From contig NZ_AUJR01000047.1 in assembly GCF_000424325.1 (NCBI RefSeq), positions 1 through 35,803 on the forward strand: a stretch of 35,803 nucleotides of DNA, read 5' to 3'. Shown piece by piece: positions 15,932-23,275 of the stretch (positions are counted from its first letter, which is position 1; the number at the start of each line of letters is the position of its first letter). Source of the DNA: [Clostridium] clostridioforme AGR2157 (GTDB lineage Bacteria > Bacillota > Clostridia > Lachnospirales > Lachnospiraceae). Position numbers and translations under genes: made by a program. The notes beneath the pieces were generated by a model. The model had not been told where the DNA came from and searched no databases. It worked only from the letters and a program-made list of their open reading frames with translations.

Positions 15932-15947
15932 GGACTGATACTGGTCC
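15932..15947. promoter_or_regulatory. Operator-like 16-mer, unit 1, site 1
   Basis: GGACTGATACTGGTCC, an imperfect palindrome. On the minus strand it begins one base after a TATAAT, so a bound protein would cover the start of leftward transcription. A close copy lies at 16968, and 13 of 16 bases match the reverse complement of the site at 15987. Confidence 0.6.
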
Positions 15948-15986
15948 CATTATATCATGAATTTTGAATAAGATTAAGGGCAAAAA

Positions 15987-16002
15987 GGACTAAAATCAGT
16001 CC
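15987..16002. promoter_or_regulatory. Operator-like 16-mer, unit 1, site 2
   Basis: GGACTAAAATCAGTCC, with perfect 5-bp arms, begins exactly 55 bp after the start of site 1 and 36 bp before the XRE start codon. It probably mediates autoregulation. Confidence 0.6.
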
Positions 16003-16022
16003 AGATATTCAGGGGTGGCAGA

Positions 16023-16268
16023 ATGGACATAATTAAGAATGATGAGAGTGCTAATATAGGGGCGAATATCCGCAGAATCCGGAAGGAAAAGGGGATTGGA
16101 CAGACAGAACTGATTCAGAAGATTGACCTGGCAGAGTGGGATTTTGAGGTGAATCTCACCAGGGAGGCCCTGGTAAAAATAGAGCGGGGCATCCAGCATA
16201 TCAAGGTGTCCCAGCTAAAGGCCATCAAGGTTATTTTGGAAACGACCTATGATGAGCTGTTAAAGTAG
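16023..16268 (+). CDS. XRE-family helix-turn-helix regulator, copy 1
   Basis: Small DNA-binding protein of 81 residues, a single XRE/Cro-type HTH domain. NIGANIRRIRKEKGIGQTEL is the first helix and turn. An insert (IDLAEWDFEVN) follows, then LTREALVKIERGIQHIKVSQ as the recognition region, and YDELLK closes the fold. The ATG at 16023 follows AGGGG at seven bases. It is clearly paralogous to the gene at 17097: both begin MD(I/V)IKND and share most helix residues. The paired 16-mer sites upstream suggest it controls itself and a divergent gene. No regulated function is known. Confidence 0.85.
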   Translation: MDIIKNDESANIGANIRRIRKEKGIGQTELIQKIDLAEWDFEVNLTREALVKIERGIQHIKVSQLKAIKVILETTYDELLK

Positions 16269-16539
16269 GCGGCGGTATGGAGTTAGGCCATACTATCCCG
16301 CTGCAGAAATTCCTGAGAATACAGCCGCCGCCATATGGTACGGACAGCCGCCTCTTTTTCTGTTGGGAGCTTCACAGAATCACGCTCCAGTCCAGTGATA
16401 CGCTGGTGGCGGTCAATGCCGGCAACCGCTTTGCAGTCAGGGAGTTGTCAGGTCACAAAGACCCATGGCAGGCGTTCTGTGGCCGGGCTTAACCAGTGGA
16501 GCGGATGCTTTCCGGGCGGCAGGATGAGCGGGAATCATT
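16269..16539. other. Stretch without a supported gene
   Basis: A plus-strand ORF at 16277-16492 (71 codons) starts eight bases after the XRE stop, but has a poor ribosome site and no recognisable similarity. GC-rich complementary patches (GGCGGCGG near 16269 and CCGCCGCC near 16325) could form a weak hairpin. Confidence 0.3.
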
Positions 16540-16938
16540 TCATGATACAATCCTGCAGCAGTCATAGGTCAGGGCCAGAACCGAATCACCGGCGTCTGCA
16601 TCCAGGAATATATGTACGGCCATCATGAGTGCCATGTACATACCCTTACAGTTCTCCGTAATGTCCAGACCGCCGCTGTTGCGAAAGAGGACGTCGATGG
16701 TCCCGTTGTCCCGCTCAATCTGCAGCAGGGAAGAGGTCATCTGGGCATATTCTTTGAAGATGGGAAGAAGTGTGTGGTCAAACCATGCATTGTACCGTTC
16801 GTATTGGGCCAGCTGTGCGGTTTCACGGATGTTTCTGACCGCCTCCCTGGCCATCTCCAGTTCCTTTTCCGACATGCAATCCAGTAATCCGTAGATATCT
16901 TTGGCATTGCCGGTGTCTGTAAAGTCATATTGTTCCAT
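16540..16938 (-). CDS. Uncharacterised 132-residue protein divergent from XRE copy 2
   Basis: No family recognised. The protein is acidic, mostly helical by composition, with no signal sequence or membrane segment. It starts MEQYDFTDTGNAKDIYGLLD and includes MAREAVRNIRETAQLAQYER; the C-terminal part has CKGMYMALMMAVHIFLDADA. The ATG at 16938 has AGGTGA at good spacing on the minus strand. Its promoter carries a minus-strand TATAAT (16985-16990), with a 16-mer operator-like site at the transcription start. The neighbouring XRE protein is therefore the probable repressor. Confidence 0.65.
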   Translation of the reverse strand: MEQYDFTDTGNAKDIYGLLDCMSEKELEMAREAVRNIRETAQLAQYERYNAWFDHTLLPIFKEYAQMTSSLLQIERDNGTIDVLFRNSGGLDITENCKGMYMALMMAVHIFLDADAGDSVLALTYDCCRIVS

Positions 16939-16967
16939 AGGGTCACCTCATTGAATTTTTTAATGGT

Positions 16968-16983
16968 GGACTGGTTTTGGTCC
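16968..16983. promoter_or_regulatory. Operator-like 16-mer, unit 2, site 1
   Basis: GGACTGGTTTTGGTCC, followed by CATTATATCAT just as in unit 1. It sits at the start of leftward transcription of the gene at 16938. Confidence 0.6.
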
Positions 16984-17022
16984 CATTATATCATAAAATA
17001 TCCATAATATGAAGAGTGAAAT

Positions 17023-17038
17023 GGACTGGAATGGGTTC
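17023..17038. promoter_or_regulatory. Operator-like 16-mer, unit 2, site 2 (degenerate)
   Basis: GGACTGGAATGGGTTC begins exactly 55 bp after the start of site 1, the same spacing as in unit 1, though its second half has drifted. Confidence 0.45.
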
Positions 17039-17096
17039 AAAAATGGGGACATGAAATGAGGGTATGGAATGGAATCATGCGTACAGGGGAATGGTA

Positions 17097-17330
17097 ATGG
17101 ATGTGATAAAAAATGATAAAGGAACCAATATTGGCACCAACATACGTAGAATCAGGCTGGAGTCTAAAATCAGCCAAACGGATCTGGTCCGTATCCTGCA
17201 GCTGATGGGGGTAGACATTACGAGGGAGGCATTGGTGAAGATTGAGAAAGGGACGCAGCATGTAAAGGTCTCTCAGCTGAAAGCCATCAAAACAGCGCTG
17301 GGAACGTCCTATGAAGAACTGCTGGAATAA
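17097..17330 (+). CDS. XRE-family helix-turn-helix regulator, copy 2
   Basis: Paralogue of the regulator at 16023, 77 residues. MDVIKNDKGTNIGTNIRRIR opens the HTH; SKISQTDLVRILQLMGVDIT replaces the corresponding insert of copy 1. REALVKIEKGTQHVKVSQLK is nearly identical to copy 1. I chose the ATG at 17097 because AGGGGA precedes it by six bases and because it aligns with the start of copy 1; ATGs at 17064 and 17091 are possible. It lies divergent from the unknown gene ending at 16938. Confidence 0.82.
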   Translation: MDVIKNDKGTNIGTNIRRIRLESKISQTDLVRILQLMGVDITREALVKIEKGTQHVKVSQLKAIKTALGTSYEELLE

Positions 17331-17364
17331 TGAGTCCACATGACATCAACAGGGAATTAACAAG

Positions 17365-17394
17365 ATATCCACAAAGTTATCCACATTATCCACC
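17365..17394 (+). other. Cluster of three DnaA-box-like 9-mers
   Basis: ATATCCACA (17365-17373), a perfect TTATCCACA (17377-17385) and TTATCCACC (17386-17394) lie in the same orientation within 30 bp. Such clusters bind DnaA at replication origins, at titration sites and at some regulated promoters. No dnaA, dnaN or rep gene is near. Confidence 0.6.
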
Positions 17395-17637
17395 GAAAAC
17401 ACTGGATATTTCATGTGAATCGTCTGAAAATAACAGATTTGGTACTGTGTATAACTGAAATGTAGGAGAGGATGATTATGGATAAGATACGGATGGTCTT
17501 TCTGTTTATGCCAGAGGGAATATGGCAGGGGATTGTGCACCGGGGGATTAGAGGTGGATTATAAACAGGGGGATGTAAAAGAATGGAATAAAATAGAAGA
17601 ACGTGATTTTACAAGGTTTTTTTTGGCTGGGGGCCTA

Positions 17638-17669
17638 AGGTAATCATTGAGGTAATCAAAAGGTAATCA
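17638..17669 (+). repeat. Three AGGTAATCA direct repeats, possible left arm sites of an integrative element
   Basis: Identical 9-mers at 17638, 17650 and 17661 (periods 12 and 11). The same word recurs at 28881 and 28903 beside a decayed integrase, suggesting arm-type integrase sites at both ends of an element. Confidence 0.55.
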
Positions 17670-17846
17670 AGGTGACATTGTAGTAATAATATGATAGGAA
17701 GGAGTTTCTTGCACGTGTGACATGGGAAATAGTCTTGCTAATATTTTGAGACAGAGATTACCAGCAGGTTAATGCAGTTCATTGTAAAAATGTCAGGAAT
17801 AGTATATACTATGATTAAAGAAATATTCCAGGGAGGAGGCAGGATT

Positions 17847-18263
17847 ATGGATATATCTGAGAGACAGCAGATTGTTGAACATTACGCAGAACTGGTAAAA
17901 GAACAATATCCACAGACAAATCAATATAATGTATTGGTTTTCGGAAGCTTTCTGACAGATAGATATACAGAACAGTCAGATATTGATATAGGAGTCTTTT
18001 CATTGATTCCAGGATTATCGTTTCGTATTTATTCCTTTACAAAGGATCACTTTGATAAGTTAGGGATAAATAGTGATGTGGTACGGATGCGGCTGCTGGA
18101 AAGCCAGTATATTAATGTCTCTATTGTCACAGGTCAGAAATATGCGGTGACGGATTACTGCCCCAGGGAGTTGGTTGATTATATTAAAAGAATGATTGCG
18201 CAATATGGGGAGAATCCTCAGGAAACGGCAGTTAGACTGATGCGGCAGGAGGTTATTGCATGA
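17847..18263 (+). CDS. mntA: MntA-type minimal nucleotidyltransferase antitoxin
   Basis: Nucleotidyltransferase-fold protein of 138 residues. The motif GSX10DXD is exact: Gly33-Ser34, then ten residues, then Asp45-Ile-Asp47. In characterised MntA/HepT pairs the enzyme adds AMP to a Tyr in the toxin's RX4HXY motif and so neutralises it. The ATG at 17847 follows GGGAGGAGG; upstream in-frame ATGs (17772) lack a ribosome site. The HEPN partner starts 37 bp after the stop. Antitoxin first and toxin second is the reverse of the well-known hepT-mntA order. Confidence 0.88.
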   Translation: MDISERQQIVEHYAELVKEQYPQTNQYNVLVFGSFLTDRYTEQSDIDIGVFSLIPGLSFRIYSFTKDHFDKLGINSDVVRMRLLESQYINVSIVTGQKYAVTDYCPRELVDYIKRMIAQYGENPQETAVRLMRQEVIA

Positions 18264-18300
18264 ACTTATTTGGTGATGCATTGCAAAAGGCCGGTTAGAA

Positions 18301-18738
18301 ATGAAACTGTTGGAGATGAAGAATCATGTTTCTTCATTAGAACGTATGTATGAAAAATATTTAGCGTCTGAAGGTCAGGACCAATTTGATATCATGGACG
18401 GGCTTGCAAACCGATTCGGGTACATGGTAATTGCTTTTCAGGATGTGATGACAACCATTGGCTGGTTGACCGGGACGGTAAATGGTGCGGAACAACTGTC
18501 CATACGGCGTGCAATATCGGAATTTCAGTCTATATTTGAAGTAGAGTGTCAGGAACAGGGATTAGACAATGGGGTTTCGTCCATGGCTGACAGAAATGAA
18601 ATTGTTCACGTCTATGAGAATTATAAAAGTAATATGGAAGCAGTACTGGAAAATGTGCAAAATTATAGAAGTGAGTATGGAGCGATTATCAGGATTCTTT
18701 GGAAGTATTGTGAAGCAAAAGATATTTTGCAAAAGTAA
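18301..18738 (+). CDS. hepT: HepT-like HEPN-domain RNase toxin
   Basis: All-helical HEPN-family protein of 145 residues. The RX4HXY motif is present as Arg98-NEIV-His103-V-Tyr105 (RNEIVHVY); Arg and His form the RNase site of HEPN dimers, and Tyr105 is the expected AMP acceptor. The early segment DGLANRFGYMVIAFQDVMTT matches the HepT helix-pair region. The ATG at 18301 has AAGG some 12 bases upstream and a weak site; an ATG at 18316 is an alternative. The pair is closed by the terminator at 18773. No frameshift, so the toxin looks intact. Confidence 0.87.
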   Translation: MKLLEMKNHVSSLERMYEKYLASEGQDQFDIMDGLANRFGYMVIAFQDVMTTIGWLTGTVNGAEQLSIRRAISEFQSIFEVECQEQGLDNGVSSMADRNEIVHVYENYKSNMEAVLENVQNYRSEYGAIIRILWKYCEAKDILQK

Positions 18739-18772
18739 TGTGTCTGTTAGAAAAATTTATAGTGGTACTAAG

Positions 18773-18806
18773 GACTCTCATGATGTAATGTCATGGGAGT
18801 CTTTTT
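18773..18806 (+). terminator. Terminator of the mntA-hepT pair
   Basis: An 11-bp stem with one G-T pair (18773-18783 with 18791-18801), a 7-base loop, then five T. Confidence 0.88.
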
Positions 18807-19055
18807 GTACAATGACAGGAGTTGTCCATAATGGATGTTATAGTTTAAGAAAAAAGAACAAAAGATGAGAAAAAGGTAAAAAGGTCTATTCTTGGGGATT
18901 TTAATTAAATTTATACCCATATTACCATCCTTCTACTTCATATACTGTATTAAACATATATTTTTGAATTTATCTTTCATCAGCTCATACAGTTATGCCA
19001 CACCGGCTTCCGCACACAGACTGCCGCCGAAGGGGCTGAAGGAATTGGTTCTAAC
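18807..19055. other. Convergent intergenic region
   Basis: AT-rich sequence between the hepT terminator and the end of the AraC gene. I see no gene and no clear terminator for the AraC transcript. Confidence 0.4.
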
Positions 19056-19970
19056 CTATGAATTATAAGTATTAAGGCTCCTTTTTTCAATGGAATTAAG
19101 CTGCGCGCGATACTGGGTGGGAGTCATTCCATATAGATTCCTAAAGGACTTTAGGAAACTGTTATAGCTGGCAAAGCCGCTGTTTGTACAGGCATCCAGC
19201 ACGCTGTGTCCGGCGGCAATATCACGTCGGAAGTGCTGCATTCGCAGATTGTTGATATATCCGTGAATGCTCTCCATAGTGTATTCCTTGAAAGCTCTGG
19301 AGAGATGCTCCCGGCTGATGAAGATATTTTCAGCGAGAGACGCCACCGTAAGTGTGGGCTCGGTGTAATGCTTCTGGATATATTCAACAGCCCGGGAAAT
19401 CAGCGCGCTGGTTAAGCTGGGGGATTTGGTATGCTGCTCCTCCACGAGTTGGTTGATAAAAAGCTGGAGCTCCATCAGCTCACAGTTTAATACCGTTTCC
19501 TGATAAGCTTTTTTGATCCAGGGAATCTGGGCCATGCGCTCCAAATGCCCCCGCAGGTCCAAGGCGGATACAGCGTCCGCGCTCAAAATAACGATATTCT
19601 TCTGCCAATCCGGATTGATTAATCCGGATGCGTGAATGGCATAATCCCAGATTTCCGCGCTAATCTGGACAACCAGTCGGTTAGATACGATGTCTGTAAC
19701 CGTATAACGTCCGGAATGATAAATTTCCGCGGGAAAAAAGACCATCTCTCCAGGATGGAGGGTGTAAAGGCTCCCCTGAAAGGCGTAGAGCACGTTGCTT
19801 CCGGAAATCGGCAGGACGATTTCGTGGTACGGGTGTGAGTGGACCACAGACTGCTTGTTGTTCTGGTTTGTGTACCAGGTTACAACCACTCGATAGTCCT
19901 CAAGACCGATGCGGGCCATCTCCTGGGTCAGAATGGAATCAGTGCAGTGTGCAATCTTCTGAACAATCAT
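19056..19970 (-). CDS. AraC-family transcriptional regulator with cupin sensor domain
   Basis: Regulator of 304 residues. The N-terminal cupin (about residues 20-110) carries HPYHEIVLPISG, LHPGEMVFFPAEIYHSG. The C-terminal AraC DNA-binding domain (about 205-300) has two HTH motifs: LTVASLAENIFISREHLSRA and a second ending CTNSGFASYNSFLKSFRNLY, then GMTPTQYR. The ATG at 19970 follows GGGGG on the minus strand. It is divergent from the TRAP transporter operon with a 366-bp gap, the usual placing for a local sugar-responsive activator. The inducer is unknown, probably a product of the GH31 enzyme or the TRAP substrate. Confidence 0.9.
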   Translation of the reverse strand: MIVQKIAHCTDSILTQEMARIGLEDYRVVVTWYTNQNNKQSVVHSHPYHEIVLPISGSNVLYAFQGSLYTLHPGEMVFFPAEIYHSGRYTVTDIVSNRLVVQISAEIWDYAIHASGLINPDWQKNIVILSADAVSALDLRGHLERMAQIPWIKKAYQETVLNCELMELQLFINQLVEEQHTKSPSLTSALISRAVEYIQKHYTEPTLTVASLAENIFISREHLSRAFKEYTMESIHGYINNLRMQHFRRDIAAGHSVLDACTNSGFASYNSFLKSFRNLYGMTPTQYRAQLNSIEKRSLNTYNS

Positions 19971-20336
19971 GTAGTTTCCCCCTTCTTTGCTTAAATCAAA
20001 AAACCATCTTCTTCTTTTTTCAAAAGTATATTCTTAAATATCACATTTTGCAAGCTTTTAATCACAAAAGAATGGGACTTTAATGATGTAAAACTGATAA
20101 AATTTGCTTGTATAAACAAAATGGATATTAATTGTTGATAAAATACATAAGATTTTAATCGTATATTTGTGCAAAAACACCTTGATTTTTGAAACGGAGA
20201 CTGGCAATGAAAAACAATAGCATGCAATTTAAAGCGCGGATGATATTCCATAGCTGCATAAAAAGCAACAGTTGACAGCCGCAAAGCAGGCGTTGGCTGA
20301 TTGATAAATGAAACCATTTTAAAGGAGGAAGTATTT
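19971..20336. promoter_or_regulatory. Divergent control region between araC-type gene and TRAP operon
   Basis: AT-rich region of 366 bp. I find no pair of boxes good enough to call a promoter. TTGATA at 20135-20140 is a -35 candidate without a well-spaced -10. The length and AT content fit AraC half-sites, but none can be named from sequence alone. Confidence 0.4.
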
Positions 20337-21380
20337 ATGAGATTACGTAATCGCGCAATGATGGCATTGGCCGTAGCAGGAGCAATGATGCTGACGGCAT
20401 GTGGAGGCGGATCAGGCACGGCTTCTTCGCAGGCGGCAGGAGGAAACGGCGGGGCATCGGCTTCTGAGCAGACCTTTAATCTGAAGCTGAGCCATGGACT
20501 GGCTGAGGATCATGCGGTGCACATCCAGATGACTGCATGGGCTGAGGCAGTGAAGGAGAAGTCCAACGGAACAATCAACATTCAGATCCTTCCCAATGGT
20601 CAATTGGGGTCTGAAGCGGACAACGTTTCTTCCATTCAGGCGGGTGCGCTGGATATGGCAAAGGTTTCCGCGTCAACCCTTGGTAACTTCAACGAGGCAT
20701 GGAACGCTCTGTCTGTTCCGTATGTATTCAACGACAAGGATCATTACTATAAGGTTATGGATGGCGAGATTGCCGGGGAACTCTACAACATTACCGAGGG
20801 CGACGGCTTTATTGGACTGACCTGGCTGGATTCCGGTTCCCGTTCCTTCTATACCGCCAACACACCCATTCGAGTACCGGCTGATTTAAAGGGATTAAAA
20901 ATCCGCACCATGGACAGCCAGATAGCCATCGATATGATGAACGCGCTGGGCGGCTCCGCAACGGTCATGAGCTACTCTGAGATTTATACTGGCCTGCAGC
21001 AGGGAGTAATCGACGGGGCTGAGAATAACATCACCGCTCTCCGCGATCACAGCGATGTTACAAAATACTACTGCTATGATGAGCATACCCGTATTCCTGA
21101 CGTCATTGTAATCTCCACCAAGGTTTGGAATCAGATGAGCGACAGCCAGAAGAACATCATGAAGGAGACTGCGGCGGCCGCAACAGACGAGTACAAGACC
21201 CGCTGGGCGGATTTTGAGAACGAGGTGAAGACTGCGGCGGAAGGAAACGGCATTACCTTTGTAGAGGATGTGGACACCGCGGCATTCCAGGAGGCATGCC
21301 AGTCTATTTATGACGGCTTAAAGACCAGCAACGCGGAGGTATATGCAATCGTTGAGAAGATTCAGGCTGCCGGCAAGTAG
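20337..21380 (+). CDS. dctP: TRAP transporter substrate-binding lipoprotein DctP
   Basis: Extracytoplasmic solute receptor, 347 residues. Signal sequence and lipobox LTAC (about residue 22) are followed by a Gly/Ser/Ala linker. The DctP fold follows: LKLSHGLAEDHAVHIQMTAW, then PNGQLGSEADNVSSIQAGAL, GLKIRTMDSQIAIDMMNALG and GLQQGVIDGAENN. The Arg in GLKIR is the residue that pairs with the substrate carboxylate in most TRAP receptors. The ATG at 20337 follows a perfect AAAGGAGG. It opens the dctPQM operon. The ligand is therefore expected to be an acid, such as a sugar acid, though TRAP ligands vary. Confidence 0.93.
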   Translation: MRLRNRAMMALAVAGAMMLTACGGGSGTASSQAAGGNGGASASEQTFNLKLSHGLAEDHAVHIQMTAWAEAVKEKSNGTINIQILPNGQLGSEADNVSSIQAGALDMAKVSASTLGNFNEAWNALSVPYVFNDKDHYYKVMDGEIAGELYNITEGDGFIGLTWLDSGSRSFYTANTPIRVPADLKGLKIRTMDSQIAIDMMNALGGSATVMSYSEIYTGLQQGVIDGAENNITALRDHSDVTKYYCYDEHTRIPDVIVISTKVWNQMSDSQKNIMKETAAAATDEYKTRWADFENEVKTAAEGNGITFVEDVDTAAFQEACQSIYDGLKTSNAEVYAIVEKIQAAGK

Positions 21381-21425
21381 GAACCGGCCGGATGCTGTTG
21401 CTTACTTCATGAAGGAGATGAGATT

Positions 21426-21902
21426 TTGAAAAAGTTTAATAATTTTCTGGATACCGTAATGCGCTTTATCATGGCCGCTGCCATGTTTGCTCTTCTGGCG
21501 GGCGGTACATGGCAGATTTTTACCCGCTGGATTTTGAAAAATCCGTCTACATTTACGGATGAATTTCTCCGCTACGTGCTGATCTGGGCATCCATGCTTG
21601 GTTCTGCCTACTGCTTTTACAAGGATGAGCATCTGGCGCTGGATTTGGTAAAGAATCGTGTGAAAGGGTCGGTATGCTCTGTCCTTATGATTTTCATTGA
21701 GGCGGCGATTCTGTTCTTTGTGTGCTATGTTTTTATTTACGGCGGAATGCAGCTTGCAGGCAATGCAACCAACAAGTCCTCCGTGATGCGTATCCCGTTT
21801 AGGCTGCTGTACGCATGCCTTCCGATCTCAGGCATTTTCATTGTGATTGCCCGTGTAATCAAGTATATACAGCTTTTTACTGACAGCAAAGGAGGGAAAT
21901 AA
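21426..21902 (+). CDS. dctQ: TRAP transporter small membrane subunit DctQ
   Basis: Small integral membrane protein of 158 residues with four predicted membrane helices. It has the family pattern NFLDTVMRFIMAAAMF, WQIFTRWILKNPSTFTDEFL and RYVLIWASMLGSAYCFYKDE. It starts at a TTG (21426), supported by AAGGAG eight bases upstream and by the match of the next residues (KKFNNFLD) to family starts; no ATG fits. It pairs with DctM, whose gene begins three bases after the stop. Confidence 0.9.
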   Translation: MKKFNNFLDTVMRFIMAAAMFALLAGGTWQIFTRWILKNPSTFTDEFLRYVLIWASMLGSAYCFYKDEHLALDLVKNRVKGSVCSVLMIFIEAAILFFVCYVFIYGGMQLAGNATNKSSVMRIPFRLLYACLPISGIFIVIARVIKYIQLFTDSKGGK

Positions 21903-21904
21903 GC

Positions 21905-23221
21905 ATGGTTGTACAGGCTACGTTAATGCTGTTTGGTTCATTTTTTGTTATGCTGTTTGCAGGCGTTCCGATTTCGGCGGGAATTGGTATCGCTTCCATT
22001 ATTACTGCAATCATGAGCGGTATGGACGGGAATATCTTCGCGTTGACAGCGGCACAGAGATGCTTCTCCGGCTGCGATTCCTTCTCCCTGCTGGCTCTTC
22101 CGTTCTTTTCTTTGGGCGGCAACGTTATGAACAAGGGAGGGATTGCAAAGCGGCTGGTCCGTCTTGCAAGACTGCTGGTAGGCTGGGTACCTGGATATCT
22201 GGCAGCTACAAATGTACTGGCGAATATGTTTTTCGGCGCCGTATCTGGTTCTTCCGTAGCGGCAACCTCCGCGATGGGTTCCATCATGAGCCCGCTGGAG
22301 CTGGACGAGGGATATGATCCCAATTATTCCGCAGCAGTAAACATCTGTTCGGCGCCGACAGGAATCCTGATACCGCCGTCTGGTCCGTTAATTCTGTATT
22401 CCATCACCGCAGGCGGCGTTTCCGTGGCAGCCTTGTTCATGGGCGGCTATCTGACCGGAGCTCTGCTTGGCATTGCAGTCGCGGGGCTGGCAATCTTTTT
22501 GGCGGTGAGGAAGGGCTACAAGGCATCCGCTGTGAAGGAGGAGAATCCGGCATGGAAGATCGTGCTGGAGGCAGTTCCGTCCCTGTTGGCTGTTATTATC
22601 GTAATGGGCGGCATTTTGGCCGGTATTTTCACGGCAACGGAGGCAGGCGTGGTCATGTGCCTGTACTGCACGCTGCTGGCAATCATCTACCGTGAGATGA
22701 GTATAAAAACCTTTTATGACCTGCTTGCAGACACGATGAAGAGTTCCGCGACAATTCTGTTCCTGATTGCGGCATCCTCAATCATGTCCTACGTGATGTC
22801 CTATTCTGGTATTCCGGCGGCTATCAGCGAGGGTCTGATGAGTGTTTCCAATAATCGGTATATGATAATTTTAATCATGAATATGTTCCTGCTGGTGATG
22901 GGTATGTTTCTGGATCTGACTCCGGCCGTGCTGATTTTCACTCCGATCTTCCTTCCAATCGCCACCAGCGTTGGAATGAGTCCGGTGCATTTCGGACTTA
23001 TGCTGATTATGAACCTTGGTATCGGCTCCGTAACACCCCCGGTAGGTTCCTGCCTGTTCGTGGGCTGCGGTGTCGGCCGCGTAAAGATTGAGGGGGTTAC
23101 TAAATATATTGTTCCGATTTTCACGGCAATGGTAATCTCCCTGTTCCTGGTAAGCTTTATCCCTGCTATCCCGCTGCTTGTGCCGTATCTGTGCGGTCTT
23201 GTGCCAAGCATGTGGTGGTAA
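21905..23221 (+). CDS. dctM: TRAP transporter large membrane subunit DctM
   Basis: Ion-coupled channel-forming subunit of 438 residues with about 12 membrane segments. Family motifs are ALPFFSLGGNVMNKGGIAKR, AVSGSSVAATSAMGSIM, CSAPTGILIPPSGPLILYS and a late NLGIGSVTPPVG. The ATG at 21905 follows AAAGGAGGG, so it is coupled to dctQ. With DctP and DctQ it makes a complete sodium-driven importer, likely feeding the GH31 pathway. Confidence 0.94.
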   Translation: MVVQATLMLFGSFFVMLFAGVPISAGIGIASIITAIMSGMDGNIFALTAAQRCFSGCDSFSLLALPFFSLGGNVMNKGGIAKRLVRLARLLVGWVPGYLAATNVLANMFFGAVSGSSVAATSAMGSIMSPLELDEGYDPNYSAAVNICSAPTGILIPPSGPLILYSITAGGVSVAALFMGGYLTGALLGIAVAGLAIFLAVRKGYKASAVKEENPAWKIVLEAVPSLLAVIIVMGGILAGIFTATEAGVVMCLYCTLLAIIYREMSIKTFYDLLADTMKSSATILFLIAASSIMSYVMSYSGIPAAISEGLMSVSNNRYMIILIMNMFLLVMGMFLDLTPAVLIFTPIFLPIATSVGMSPVHFGLMLIMNLGIGSVTPPVGSCLFVGCGVGRVKIEGVTKYIVPIFTAMVISLFLVSFIPAIPLLVPYLCGLVPSMWW

Positions 23222-23275
23222 AAATGGTAAAAAGCGGAAGAAACCCATCGATAACCCTAAGAATGGAGACAGAGT

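Larger units (their letters stand above)
17331..17846. other. Intergenic region with DnaA boxes and iterons
   Basis: Contains the DnaA-box cluster and the AGGTAATCA repeats listed separately. A possible 28-codon ORF at 17478-17564 begins MDKIRMVFLFMPEG after a good AGGAGAGG, but nothing else supports it. T8 at 17617-17624 follows no clear stem. Confidence 0.4.

Noticed and set aside
17365-17394. Chromosomal origin of replication
   Set aside because: There are only three boxes, no AT-rich unwinding region with further boxes, and no dnaA, dnaN or rnpA-rpmH genes.
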